A stretch of 64,000 bases of DNA from the NCBI RefSeq assembly GCF_009831215.1, contig NZ_WUTW01000005.1:186001-250000 (forward strand), given 5' to 3'. The notes under the pieces were generated by a model that saw only the letters and a list, made by a program, of their open reading frames with translations, was not told the origin of the DNA and searched no databases. The DNA is from Actinomadura rayongensis. Lineage in GTDB: Bacteria; Actinomycetota; Actinomycetes; Streptosporangiales; Streptosporangiaceae. Positions 51,307 to 59,830 of the stretch are shown piece after piece. Positions within the stretch are counted from its first letter, which is position 1, and every line of letters starts with the position of its first letter. The position numbers were made by a program, and so were the translations under genes.

Positions 51307-51537
51307 TCAGTTCACCGCCTCCGCGCGGCACAGCAGCTCCGCCAGCGCCCGCGCCTCCGCGGCGTCCAGGCCCAGCACGACGCGAGGCCGCCCCCACGGA
51401 TGGTCGATCGAGTGCGCCACGTAGCTCGCGACGGCCTCCTCGCCGTCCAGCCCGCGCGCGTGCCGCCACTCCGACCAGGCGCGCTCCAGCTCGCTCGCCG
51501 CGCTGCGCGCGTGCGACGCCAATTCGGGATCACGCAC
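51307..51537 (-). CDS. small hypothetical protein
   Basis: 76 residues from GTG at 51537, behind a G-rich run. Helical, acidic-basic mixed, no signal peptide: SHARSAASELERAWSEW near the start and EARALAELLCRAEAV at the end. It looks like a real small actinobacterial protein, but I do not recognise it. Confidence 0.5.
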   Translation of the reverse strand: MRDPELASHARSAASELERAWSEWRHARGLDGEEAVASYVAHSIDHPWGRPRVVLGLDAAEARALAELLCRAEAVN

Positions 51538-51710
51538 GACCGAACCCCCCCCGGTGACCCGTCCACCCTGCGTCCTCCGACACAGACCCATTAACCACAC
51601 GAACGCGGCGGCCCGCCGGGCGAAAGCGACAGGTAAAACCCGGGCTTGGTGCGGCCCTTACCCGGTGAATACCCGGGCGGACGGCGATCGACCTTCCCTC
51701 GACCCGCGCG

Positions 51711-52811
51711 TCACGATGGGACCGGTCCCGTGGTGGCCCGGACGACCAGATGCGGCACGACGAGGTTCTGTCGCGCCGGTCGCGACGGGTCGCCGATGCG
51801 GGCCGTCAGCAGCTCGGCGGCGACGCGTCCCATATCCTTGCGCGGCTGGTCCACGCTGGTCAGCGAAATGTGCCGGATGGCCGCCAGATGCGTGTTGTCG
51901 TAGCCGACGATCGAGACGTCGCGGGGCACGCCGAGGCCCAGCTCGTCGGCCGCCGACAGCGCGCCCGTCGCCACCAGGTCGTTCGGCGCGAAGATCGCCG
52001 TCGGCCGGGTCGCCGGATCGCCGCCGAGCAGCGCCAGCGCCGCCCGGTAGCCGCCGTCCTCGGTGAAGTCGCCCGGGACCACGCGGATCAGCCCGTCCAG
52101 GCCGTGCCGCCGCATCGCCTTCTCGTAGCCGCTGCGCCGGTACCGCGCGGTCGTGGACCGGACGCCCTCGATGTGCGCGATCCGCCGGTGGCCCAGCTCG
52201 ACCAGGTGGTCCACCGCGAGCGCGGCGCCCAGTTCGTCGTCGTCGACCACGATGTCCACCCCGTGGACGTCGCGCTCGCCGACCACGACCACCGGGACGC
52301 TCGCGGCGGCGTCGCTCAGCGAGTCCGGAACGACGCTGAGCAGCACCAGGCCGTCCACCCGCATCTCCAGGAACGCCTCGACCGCCTCGGCCTCGAACAG
52401 CGGGTCCCACCGGCCGCTGCCGACGAGCATCCGCAGGCCGTCGCCGTGCAGGCTCTCCTGGAGGCCGTCCAGGAACTCGGCGAAGAACGGGTTGTGCAGG
52501 TCGGCGACGATCGCGCCGATCAGCCGCGTCCGGCCCTCCACCAGGCTCCGCGCGACCGCGTTCGGCCGGTAGCCCAGCTCGCGCGCGGCTTGCAGGACCG
52601 CCTCGCGGCGCCGCTCGCTGACGTGCGGGGACCCGCGCATGACCAGCGACACCAGCGACTTCGACACGCCCGCGCGCTCGGCGACGTTGCGGATCGTCGG
52701 CTTCGGCGCCGGGCCGGGTCTGCCCTCCGGGGAGCGGGGCGCGGGCACGACGACGTCCCCCGCCTGGGACGTTCCCTTGCGCGTGGAACTTCCTTCACCA
52801 GCAACTGACAT
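51711..52811 (-). CDS. LacI family transcriptional regulator
   Basis: 366 residues from ATG at 52811. A 40-residue Pro/Gly-rich extension precedes the HTH (TIRNVAERAGVSKSLVSLV, about 41-60) and the hinge helix (YRPNAVARSL). The ligand domain is a periplasmic-binding-protein fold (VDGLVLLSVV, VDDDELGAALAVDHL, APNDLVATGAL). It represses sugar or related genes in most cases. No transporter or enzyme gene is next to it, so its targets lie elsewhere or it acts globally. Confidence 0.9.
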   Translation of the reverse strand: MSVAGEGSSTRKGTSQAGDVVVPAPRSPEGRPGPAPKPTIRNVAERAGVSKSLVSLVMRGSPHVSERRREAVLQAARELGYRPNAVARSLVEGRTRLIGAIVADLHNPFFAEFLDGLQESLHGDGLRMLVGSGRWDPLFEAEAVEAFLEMRVDGLVLLSVVPDSLSDAAASVPVVVVGERDVHGVDIVVDDDELGAALAVDHLVELGHRRIAHIEGVRSTTARYRRSGYEKAMRRHGLDGLIRVVPGDFTEDGGYRAALALLGGDPATRPTAIFAPNDLVATGALSAADELGLGVPRDVSIVGYDNTHLAAIRHISLTSVDQPRKDMGRVAAELLTARIGDPSRPARQNLVVPHLVVRATTGPVPS

Positions 52812-53125
52812 GGCACTCCGTCCGGGGAGCCTGCAGGACCTGCCGCGACGGCGCTCCGGACCCGCGGGGGCGGGGTCGGCGCACCTTCCTCACTCGGGAG
52901 GAGTAGCCATGATGCCCGCCCGCGCTCCCAAATGGTCGCAACAGGGAGTAACGGGCGGTCGTCAATACCGATTCAGGTCGGTGGTGTCCCGGATCACAAT
53001 GGATCGGACGTAAGGGGCACGCTGGGCGGACGTCCGGAACGACGCTCGCTCGGTCGGCCGGAACACGTCAACGCTCTGCGGGATCGCGCGTCGATCCGTC
53101 ATGCTGCCTCGGATACGCTGCCGGG
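52812..53125. other. divergent intergenic region with a possible tiny ORF
   Basis: 314 bases between the LacI and TetR genes. It must carry both promoters. The only candidate gene is the 34-codon ORF at 52909-53013, listed separately. Confidence 0.4.
52909..53013 (+). CDS. possible 34-aa small ORF
   Basis: ATG at 52909 is preceded by GGGAGGAG at a good distance (5 bases). The product is basic and soluble (starts MMPARAPKWSQQ), unlike anything I know. The strong ribosome-binding site is the only support; it could be a leader peptide or chance. Confidence 0.25.
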   Translation: MMPARAPKWSQQGVTGGRQYRFRSVVSRITMDRT

Positions 53126-53851
53126 GTGGGAGATCGCGTGACGGCTGGCAGCAGGACGAGAAGCGGCTCGGGCGCGTCCGGACGCGCCCCCCGGAGCCGG
53201 CGCCGGCTCAGCGTGGACGAGCGTCGCGACGAGCTGATCGCCGCCGCGCTGCAGCTGTTCAGCTCGCGCTCCCCCGACGAGATCTCGATCGACGACGTCG
53301 CCGCGACGGCCGGGGCGTCCCGCGCGCTCGTCTACCACTACTTCGGCGGCAAGCAGGAGCTGTACATCGCGGCGCTCGGCAGCGCGGCGCGGCAGCTCTC
53401 CGAACTGCTCGAACCGCCCACCGAGGGCAGCCCGCTGGACCGGCTGCGGCTGTCGCTCGAACGCTACTTCGACTTCGTGGAGCGGCACGCCGCCGGGTTC
53501 ACCGCGCTGCTGCGCGGCGGGCCGGCCAACCGGTCCGGCGAGATCGGGGAGATCGTGGACGGCATCCGCAAGCTGCTGCTCCGGCGGATCCTGCACGCGC
53601 TGGACATCGAGAGCGCGCCGCCCATCCTGCGGATCACGCTGCGGTCGTGGCTGGCGTCGGTGGAGACGGCCGGGCTGGACTGGCTGGAGAACCGCGACAT
53701 CGACCGGGCGCAGCTCGAACACGTCCTGGTAGACCAGTGCGTCGTCATGCTGGACGTCGCCGGGCACCACGAACCGGCCGTCGCGGCGCTGTTCCAGCGG
53801 CTCGCCCGCGAGGAGGAGATCGCCGGCGGCGCGGAACCCGCGCCCGCCTGA
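53126..53851 (+). CDS. TetR family transcriptional regulator (paralogue of 10827)
   Basis: 241 residues from GTG at 53126; GTG at 53138 is an alternative. HTH: DELIAAALQLF, SIDDVAATAGASRALVYHYF, GKQELY. The ligand domain (YFDFVERHAAGFTALLRGG, TLRSWLASVETAGLDWL) aligns with the TetR protein at 10827, so they form a subfamily. No adjacent divergent enzyme is present here. Confidence 0.88.
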   Translation: MGDRVTAGSRTRSGSGASGRAPRSRRRLSVDERRDELIAAALQLFSSRSPDEISIDDVAATAGASRALVYHYFGGKQELYIAALGSAARQLSELLEPPTEGSPLDRLRLSLERYFDFVERHAAGFTALLRGGPANRSGEIGEIVDGIRKLLLRRILHALDIESAPPILRITLRSWLASVETAGLDWLENRDIDRAQLEHVLVDQCVVMLDVAGHHEPAVAALFQRLAREEEIAGGAEPAPA

Positions 53852-53970
53852 CCCCGCTCAGATCCGCGTCCGGGAACGCGGAAATCCCGTTCGGACGCCG
53901 GGACCGTCCGCCCCGGGGGACGGGACGGCCGCGCGCCGCGAACGGGACCGCGCACCAGGGGGCGGCGGGA

Positions 53971-54007
53971 TCCGGGACCACGATTCTCGGACGATCGTGG
54001 TCCCGGA
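53971..54007. terminator. bidirectional hairpin terminator
   Basis: Perfect 14-bp arms TCCGGGACCACGAT (53971-53984) and complement (53994-54007), 9-base loop, between the TetR gene and convergent bldC. Confidence 0.75.
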
Positions 54008-54104
54008 CCGCCGCTCGACGGCCGTTCACCCCTGCTCCCGTCCGCACTCCGCGACACGGGACGGCGCGACGGCCTGCGACCACCCCCCGATGGTCTGTCG
54101 CGCG

Positions 54105-54308
54105 CTACTCCGAACGCTGCTGCGGGATGCCCGCCAGCAGCGCCCGGACCTCGGCCTCGCGGTAGCGCCGGTGTCCCCCCAGCGTGCGAATGGACGTGAG
54201 CTTGCCGGCCTTGGCCCACCGCGTGACGGTCTTGGGGTCGACGCGGAACATCGTCGCCACCTCGGCGGGCGTCAGCAGGGGCTCGGCCTCTGGCGTACGT
54301 GCTGACAT
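54105..54308 (-). CDS. bldC: developmental regulator BldC (MerR-like DNA-binding protein)
   Basis: 67 residues from ATG at 54308, with GGAGAGG upstream. The whole protein is one winged HTH: LTPAEVATMFRVDPKTVTRW and LGGHRRYREAEVRALLAG. It matches my memory of Streptomyces coelicolor BldC at nearly every position. BldC binds direct repeats cooperatively as a head-to-tail oligomer and holds back the switch from vegetative growth to sporulation. Its neighbours match Streptomyces too. Confidence 0.95.
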   Translation of the reverse strand: MSARTPEAEPLLTPAEVATMFRVDPKTVTRWAKAGKLTSIRTLGGHRRYREAEVRALLAGIPQQRSE

Positions 54309-54663
54309 GTGTGCGGCCTCTCCTTCGTGGACCGATGACAGCGATCCTGCGATTGATCCTCGCGCGGTCACTGATGTCCCCTATGGCCCGAAAGAGCCAC
54401 TATGACATCACAACGTGTAACCTTGCCACCACTCACCGCAACAAGCAAGTACCTGACGGCAGGGAACATCCCCGCTCTCGCGGGAGCCCCCCACCGTCGT
54501 CGCCGCCGGATCCGTGGCCACTGGGTCACGCTGAGTGATTCTAGTGACACGTATAGTCGTATCGCGCAGGGATTCGGGAAATTTGTTCAGTCTGCCCTAG
54601 CGACAGGGCCTCCCACCTGCGCCGATCCCCTACGAAAAGGTTGACCGTCGGTCGCAGAGCGTG
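54309..54663. other. bldC promoter region
   Basis: 355 bases between bldC and the upstream hypothetical gene. It is AT-richer than its surroundings at 54395-54440 and 54535-54600. I could not pin down a -35/-10 pair. Long upstream regions are usual for bldC. Confidence 0.45.
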
Positions 54664-55530
54664 TCAGTTCGCGGACTCCAGCGCCCGCACCCGGCGCCAC
54701 CGCGCCCGCAGCCGCTCGCCCGCCGCGACCGCCAGTTCGTGCTCGCCCCGGCGGGACGCCGTCAGGGCCACGGCCAGCTCCACGACCGACATGTCGGTTT
54801 CGAGCGCGTGCTCGTCCAGCAGGTGGACGAGCCCTCCGTAGTCGAGTTCGACCAGGGAGCCGGGGTGGAAGCCGGTCAGCCACCGGTCCAGGGTCATCAG
54901 GTCGGCCGTCCCGACGGGCAGGACGCCCTCGTCCGCGATCGCCACCACCGGCAGCGCCTCCGCGATCCGGCGGCGCGCCTCGGTCAGCGGCGTGACATAG
55001 AGCATCGCCCGCGCGGCCGTGGACACCTCGGCCGCGCCCTCGCCGTCCGGCGGCAGTTCCCGGCACCGTTCCTCGCCCCGGAACGGCACCAGCCACTCCG
55101 CCGGGACGTGCCAGGTGCACGACAGGATGTGCGGGTCCATCGACCGGCCCGACCTTCGACGGCGCTCCAGGCCCGTCCCGGCCGACTCGGCCGCGATCGG
55201 CGGCAGCGCCGCGGCGGCCAGGGCGGCGGTCGTACCGTCGCGGAACCGCTCGTACGCCAGCCAGCAGCGCAGACGCGTCCCCCACGGCGCGACGTAGTAC
55301 AGGTCGCCTTCGCGGCGGACGTACGCGTCCCGGCTCTCCCGCTCCGGCGCCGCGCGGCGCTCCACCAGCCGCGCCAGCGCCTCCCGCTGCTCGGCCTCCA
55401 GCGCCCCGGCGCGGCGCGGACGCCGGCGGGACTCGGCATAGGCCGTCCAGACCGTCCGCTCCGGCTCCGGGAACGCGGTCACCGGCTCGTAAACCCGAAG
55501 GTAGGCGGCGTACGGAAGCACACCCCGCAT
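54664..55530 (-). CDS. conserved hypothetical protein next to bldC
   Basis: 288 residues from ATG at 55530. Soluble and Arg-rich. It starts [22 protein letters not shown], a phrase I recall from the actinobacterial protein that sits between bldC and vdh in Streptomyces. No enzymatic motif. Conserved position suggests a core function; none is known. Confidence 0.75.
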   Translation of the reverse strand: MRGVLPYAAYLRVYEPVTAFPEPERTVWTAYAESRRRPRRAGALEAEQREALARLVERRAAPERESRDAYVRREGDLYYVAPWGTRLRCWLAYERFRDGTTAALAAAALPPIAAESAGTGLERRRRSGRSMDPHILSCTWHVPAEWLVPFRGEERCRELPPDGEGAAEVSTAARAMLYVTPLTEARRRIAEALPVVAIADEGVLPVGTADLMTLDRWLTGFHPGSLVELDYGGLVHLLDEHALETDMSVVELAVALTASRRGEHELAVAAGERLRARWRRVRALESAN

Positions 55531-55633
55531 CGTGGCACGAGGCGGGGTGCGCGCGCCCGCACCCTCGCCCCGTGTCCGCCGTCACTGCGGCCTTACTCTT
55601 GAGCGCAAGGACAGACGAGAGGAGGGCACCACC

Positions 55634-56743
55634 GTGCCTACAGTCTTCGGCGGGTCGCCCCACAAGGACGGCCCCACCGTCCCGTCCCGGTTCGGCGCGC
55701 ACGAGCAGGTCGTCTTCTGCCAGGACGAACCGAGCGGCCTGCGCGCCATCATCGCGATCTACTCGACCGCGCTCGGGCCGTCCCTCGGCGGCACCCGGTT
55801 CTACCCGTACGCCTCCGAGGACGAAGCCCTCGCCGACGTGCTGAACCTGTCGCGCGGGATGGCGTACAAGAACGCGATGGCCGGGCTGGACCTCGGCGGC
55901 GGGAAGGCCGTGATCATCGGCGACCCGGCCACCGACAAGTCCGAGGCGCTGCTGCGCGCCTACGGACGATTCGTGCAGTCGCTCAACGGGCGTTATTACA
56001 CCGCCTGCGACATCGGCACCTACAGCGAGGACATGGACGTCGTCGCCCGCGAATGCCAGTACGTCACCGGCCGGACGGTCGAGCACGGCGGCGCCGGGGA
56101 CTCGTCCATCCTGACGGCCTACGGCGTCTTCCAGGGCATGCGGGCCGCCGCCGAGACCCTGTGGGGCACGCCGACGCTGCGCGGGCGCCGGGTGGGCGTG
56201 GAGGGCGTCGGGAAGGTCGGGCACCGGCTCGTGGAGCACCTGCGCGAGGACGGCGCCGAGGTCGTGGTGTGCGACGTCAGCCCGCGCGCCGTGTCCCGCG
56301 TCGTCGCGGCGCACCCCGAGGTCGAGGCGGTGGACGGGAAGACGGCGCTGCTCGCGTCCGGCCTCGACGTCTACGCGCCGTGCGCCCTCGGCGGCGCGTT
56401 GGACGAGGCCACGGTCGCCACGCTGACCGGCGGGATCGTCTGCGGGGCCGCGAACAACCAGCTCGCCCACGCGGGCATCGACAAGCAGCTGGCGGACCGG
56501 GGCGTTCTGTACGCGCCGGACTACGTGGTCAACTCGGGCGGTGTGATCCAGGTCGCGGACGAGGCCGCCGGGTTCGACTTCGACCGGGCCCGCAACCGGG
56601 CCACCGGCATCTACGACACGACCCGCAAGGTCTTCGCCCTGGCCGCCGAGGAGGGCGTCCCGCCCGCCGTGGCCGCCGACCGCCTCGCCGAACGCCGCAT
56701 GGCCGAGGTGGGACGCCTGCGGAGCCTGTACCTGCGGAACTGA
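55634..56743 (+). CDS. vdh: valine/leucine dehydrogenase
   Basis: 369 residues from GTG at 55634 (GAGGAGG upstream). NAD-dependent oxidative deamination of branched-chain amino acids, which feeds branched acyl-CoA pools. The catalytic Lys is in [17 protein letters not shown] (with a second Lys at the end of this motif), the proton-relay Asp region is TACDIGTY, and the NAD fold is [15 protein letters not shown]. Length matches the Glu/Leu/Phe/Val dehydrogenase family. Position next to bldC matches Streptomyces vdh. Confidence 0.9.
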   Translation: MPTVFGGSPHKDGPTVPSRFGAHEQVVFCQDEPSGLRAIIAIYSTALGPSLGGTRFYPYASEDEALADVLNLSRGMAYKNAMAGLDLGGGKAVIIGDPATDKSEALLRAYGRFVQSLNGRYYTACDIGTYSEDMDVVARECQYVTGRTVEHGGAGDSSILTAYGVFQGMRAAAETLWGTPTLRGRRVGVEGVGKVGHRLVEHLREDGAEVVVCDVSPRAVSRVVAAHPEVEAVDGKTALLASGLDVYAPCALGGALDEATVATLTGGIVCGAANNQLAHAGIDKQLADRGVLYAPDYVVNSGGVIQVADEAAGFDFDRARNRATGIYDTTRKVFALAAEEGVPPAVAADRLAERRMAEVGRLRSLYLRN

Positions 56744-57105
56744 GCCCCACCGGCCGTTCTCCCCCCGGACACCGCCCGTTCTCCAACCCATCGAGCACCG
56801 TCCGGCCCTAAGGTGTGGAGGCCTCGCGGCCTCCACACCTTAGGGAACAGGGACCGGAAGAGGTTGGTTGTGCGACGGTGCAAGGGGTGGTAACGGACCC
56901 CGCGTGGGGCGCCGATGACCACCAGATACACTGGGGCATCTCCGCAACGAGCCTTCCGCCACGTACCGCCGATGTACCGAGCCGGGCGCAAAACGGGTAC
57001 GGTTGTACTCGTGACTGACGCATGGCTCATCAGGCACCGGTTCGTGTGGTACACGCGCGCGTTGATGGGCCCACGAAAGCCCTGACCATCGAGGGGGTCG
57101 AGCCA
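56744..57105. other. intergenic region between vdh and the DUF3073 gene
   Basis: 362 bases. It holds the perfect 16-bp terminator at 56808-56843 and, after it, the DUF3073 promoter region with AT-richer sequence around 56985-57015. Confidence 0.45.
56808..56843 (+). terminator. perfect 16-bp hairpin terminator after vdh
   Basis: Arms CTAAGGTGTGGAGGCC (56808-56823) and its complement (56828-56843), loop TCGC. It is the cleanest terminator in the window. Confidence 0.85.
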
Positions 57106-57318
57106 ATGGGTCGCGGCCGAGCCAAGGCCAAGCAGGTGAAGGTTGCCCGCCAGCTCAAGTACAACAGCGGCGGAACGGACCTCGACCGCCTGAAGAGCGA
57201 GCTGGGAGTGAACGACTCCCAGGGCGACGACTCCTACGACGAGCTGGTTGAGAAATACGCCGACTACGCCGACGACTACGGGGCCGAAGACCGTAAGGAC
57301 GGCACAACGGGCCACTGA
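57106..57318 (+). CDS. DUF3073 family protein
   Basis: 70 residues from ATG at 57106 with GAGGGGG upstream. Begins MGRGRAKAKQVKVARQLKY and continues GGTDLDRLKSELG, the standard DUF3073 profile: a basic N-terminal half and an acidic Tyr/Asp-rich second half (YDELVEKYADYADDY). It is conserved across actinobacteria beside purM; function unknown. Confidence 0.9.
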   Translation: MGRGRAKAKQVKVARQLKYNSGGTDLDRLKSELGVNDSQGDDSYDELVEKYADYADDYGAEDRKDGTTGH

Positions 57319-57333
57319 TCGACGCCCGAACGA

Positions 57334-57376
57334 CAACGCCACTGCCCAGGACGCGCCCCGTCCAGCAGTGGCGTTG
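57334..57376. terminator. long hairpin after the DUF3073 gene
   Basis: 11-bp arms CAACGCCACTG (57334-57344) and complement (57366-57376); the loop can extend the stem through GGACG/CGTCC. Confidence 0.65.
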
Positions 57377-57446
57377 GCGTTCCCCCACCCAGCCTCCCCG
57401 CCCCCCTCAACGGGACGCGACCCCCAGGCGAATGCCGACCCCCTGA

Positions 57447-57552
57447 GCGCGCCCGACAGCTCCAGGCTCAACGGGACGCGAGCGCAGCACGAACACCCAG
57501 CGCGCCCGACAGTTCCAGGCCTCAAGGGGACGCGAGCGCAGTACGAACACCG
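57447..57552. repeat. 53-bp tandem duplication overlapping the 3' end of the SanA-like gene
   Basis: Copies 57447-57499 and 57500-57552 match with only a few differences, both containing GGGACGCGAGCGCAG. A partial third copy (CTCAACGGGACGCGA) ends at about 57420. Copy two includes the last coding bases of the SanA-like gene (stop at 57522). Confidence 0.7.
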
Positions 57553-58235
57553 GCCTCCTGAACCCCCAGCAGATGCGGATCCGGCTTGGCGACGATGCTG
57601 GCCATCGCCTTCAGCATGGCCAGCGGCTCCCGGACGTAGCCGGTGATCGTCGCGTCCGGACGCGCCTCCAGGCTCTCGTCCCCGACCCCCCACGCGTCCA
57701 GCCCGGCCGCGCGGCAGAGCGCGACGGCGCGCGGCAGATGGAAGTCCTGGGTGACCACGGTCAGCCGCCGCACACCGAAGATCCGCTTGGCGCGGGCGCA
57801 GGAGTCCCAGGTGTCCAGCCCGGCGAAGTCCCGGACGATCTTCCGTTCGGGCACGCCGTGCGCGACGAGGTACGCCCGCATGACGGACGGCTCGTCGTAA
57901 CCCTTCGTCCGGTTGTCCCCGGACACGAGCAGGACCCGCACCTTGCCCCGCCGCCACAGCTCGGCCGCCAGATCCAGCCGCCGCGCCAGCAGTACGGACG
58001 GCCGCCCGTCCCTGATCCCCGCCCCCAGCACCAGCCCGACCGGCGTGGCGGGCACCGCGCCGACGGAGACCCGCCGCCCGCCCGTCTCGGCATAAGCCCA
58101 CCCGAGCGGCGCGACGACGCCGTACAACCCCAACGCCACGGCCACCGCGAGCGGCCACCGCCACCGCAGCACGAGCCCGACCACACGCCGCGCCCACCGC
58201 CCGCCCCGCGACACCAAGCCCACTTCGCCCGTCAC
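57522..58235 (-). CDS. SanA/YdcF-like DUF218 membrane protein
   Basis: 237 residues from GTG at 58235; the open frame continues upstream only through repeat DNA and is rejected. One N-terminal membrane helix (PLAVAVALGLYGVVAP), then a DUF218 domain facing outwards: VGLVLGAGIRDGRPS, VLLVSGDN, TWDSCARAKRIF and VVTQDFHLPRA. Relatives (SanA, ElyC, YdcF) affect the envelope and, in some cases, vancomycin sensitivity. It lies between DUF3073 and purM genes, which are adjacent in Streptomyces as I recall, with repeats on both sides. Confidence 0.8.
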   Translation of the reverse strand: MTGEVGLVSRGGRWARRVVGLVLRWRWPLAVAVALGLYGVVAPLGWAYAETGGRRVSVGAVPATPVGLVLGAGIRDGRPSVLLARRLDLAAELWRRGKVRVLLVSGDNRTKGYDEPSVMRAYLVAHGVPERKIVRDFAGLDTWDSCARAKRIFGVRRLTVVTQDFHLPRAVALCRAAGLDAWGVGDESLEARPDATITGYVREPLAMLKAMASIVAKPDPHLLGVQEAGVRTALASP

Positions 58236-58302
58236 ACCCGCTAAGACGCCCTTGATCCCCCGCGTGTTCTCCCCGACCCGACCGCACGGACAAGAATCAC
58301 AG

Positions 58303-58353
58303 CCCGCCCAACCCGCCCAACCCGCCCAAGCGCCCAAGCGCCCAAGCGCCCAA
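58303..58353. repeat. short tandem repeats (9-bp x3, then 8-bp x3)
   Basis: CCCGCCCAA at 58303, 58312 and 58321, then GCGCCCAA at 58330, 58338 and 58346. It lies 70 bases upstream of the SanA-like start codon. Confidence 0.7.
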
Positions 58354-58469
58354 GCAGCCAACCGCACGGACGGCCAGCCGGCCGCACGGACGGCCCGGCC
58401 GAACGAGCCGAGCCCACGATCCGGCCGCCTCCGCCCCTGCCGGGCCGACCGCACGAGCCGGGACGGTCG

Positions 58470-58785
58470 TGCCGGGGCCACGGTCATGCGGGGCGCACGG
58501 TCGTGCGCGAGGCATGGGCGTGCGCGGGGCATGGCGTGGGGGACACGGCCGCGTGGGGGACACGGCCGTGCGCGAGGCACGGTCATGCGGGGCGCACGGT
58601 CATGCGCGGGGCATGGGCGTGCGCGGGGCACGGCCGCGCGGAGGGCACAGCCGCGCGGAGGGCACAGCCGCGCGGAGGGCACAGCCGCGCGGAGGGCACA
58701 GCCGCGCGGAGGGCACAGCCGCGCGCGGGGGGCATAGCCGTGCGCGAGGCATGGGCGTGCGCGGGGCACGGCCGTGCGGGATGGG
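58470..58785. repeat. GC-rich repeat tract with a perfect 17-bp x5 core
   Basis: The core unit CCGCGCGGAGGGCACAG is repeated five times without mismatch at 58634-58718. On both sides are degenerate relatives (GTGCGCGGGGCATGG and similar) back to about 58470 and on to 58785. It fills most of the 552-base gap between the SanA-like gene and purM, which has no gene. Frames are open through the tract only because it lacks A/T. Confidence 0.8.
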
Positions 58786-58787
58786 GG

Positions 58788-59816
58788 TCAGGTGAGGGTG
58801 GTGGTGCCGGTGCCTTCGGTGATTTCGCCGAGGATCCAGGACGGGACGTTGCGGGCCTTGAGGTTGCGCAGGGCCTCGTCGGCGTAGTCGGGGGCCACGA
58901 TGGCGGCCATTCCCACGCCCAGGTTGAAGGTCTTGTCCATTTCCTCGGTGGGGATTCCGCCTGCTGTGCGGAGGACCTCGAAGAGAGAGGGCACCGTCCA
59001 GGAGGAGCGGTGCAGGACTGCGTCGACGGTCGGCGGGAGGGAGCGCGTCAGGTTCGCCGCCAGGCCGCCGCCGGTGATGTGCGCGAAGGCGCGGACGGGT
59101 CCGGAGCGGGTGAGGGCCAGGCAGTCCTGGGCGTAGATCCGGGTCGGTGTGAGGAGTTCTTCGCCCAGGGGGCGGGTGAGGTCGGCCGGGGTCGCGTCCA
59201 GCGACAGGTCCGTTGTGGCGATGACGTGCCGGACCAGCGAGTAGCCGTTGGAGTGGATGCCCGAGGACGCCAGGGCCAGCACCACGTCGCCGGGGCGGAC
59301 GCGGTCGGGGCCCAGCAACTCGTCGGCTTCCACCACGCCTGTTCCGGCGCCTGCAATGTCGAACTCGTCCGGTTCCAGGAGGCCGGGGTGTTCTGCGGTC
59401 TCGCCGCCCACCAGGGCGCAGCCGGCCAGGGCGCAGGCGTCCGCTATGCCGCCCACGATGTCCGCGATCCGTTCCGGGACGACCTTGCCGCAGGCGATGT
59501 AGTCCGTCATGAACAGCGGCTCGGCCCCGCAGACGGCCAGGTCGTCGACGACCATGCCGACCAGGTCGTGCCCGATCGTGTCGTAGACGCCGAGGCGGCG
59601 GGCCAGGTCGACCTTCGTGCCGACGCCGTCGGTGGACGTCGCGAGCAGCGGACGCCGGTACTTCAGGAACGCCGACGCGTCGAACAGGCCCGCGAAGCCG
59701 CTGGCGTCGTCCACGACCTCGGGACGGCGGGACCTGGCGACGCGCGCCTTCATCAGCTCGACGGCGCGTTCGCCCGCGGCGATGTCGACGCCCGCAGCGG
59801 CGTAGGAGGTGCTCAT
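58788..59816 (-). CDS. purM: phosphoribosylformylglycinamidine cyclo-ligase
   Basis: 342 residues from ATG at 59816. Fifth step of purine synthesis: ATP-dependent closure of the imidazole ring to AIR. Signatures: YAAAGVDIAAGE, the STDGVGTK substrate loop, VGMVVDDLAVCGAEP, GGETAEHPG, SSGIHSNGYSL and HITGGGLAANL. The start lies 14 bases after the purF stop, so the pair is an operon. Codon use in the last third (58800-59400) shifts to more T, as in the first RCC1-subtilase gene. Confidence 0.95.
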   Translation of the reverse strand: MSTSYAAAGVDIAAGERAVELMKARVARSRRPEVVDDASGFAGLFDASAFLKYRRPLLATSTDGVGTKVDLARRLGVYDTIGHDLVGMVVDDLAVCGAEPLFMTDYIACGKVVPERIADIVGGIADACALAGCALVGGETAEHPGLLEPDEFDIAGAGTGVVEADELLGPDRVRPGDVVLALASSGIHSNGYSLVRHVIATTDLSLDATPADLTRPLGEELLTPTRIYAQDCLALTRSGPVRAFAHITGGGLAANLTRSLPPTVDAVLHRSSWTVPSLFEVLRTAGGIPTEEMDKTFNLGVGMAAIVAPDYADEALRNLKARNVPSWILGEITEGTGTTTLT

Positions 59817-59830
59817 CGGTTCCTTGTCGG

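Noticed and set aside
58634-58718. CRISPR-like array
   Set aside because: The 17-bp units are directly adjacent without spacers, and there are no cas genes.
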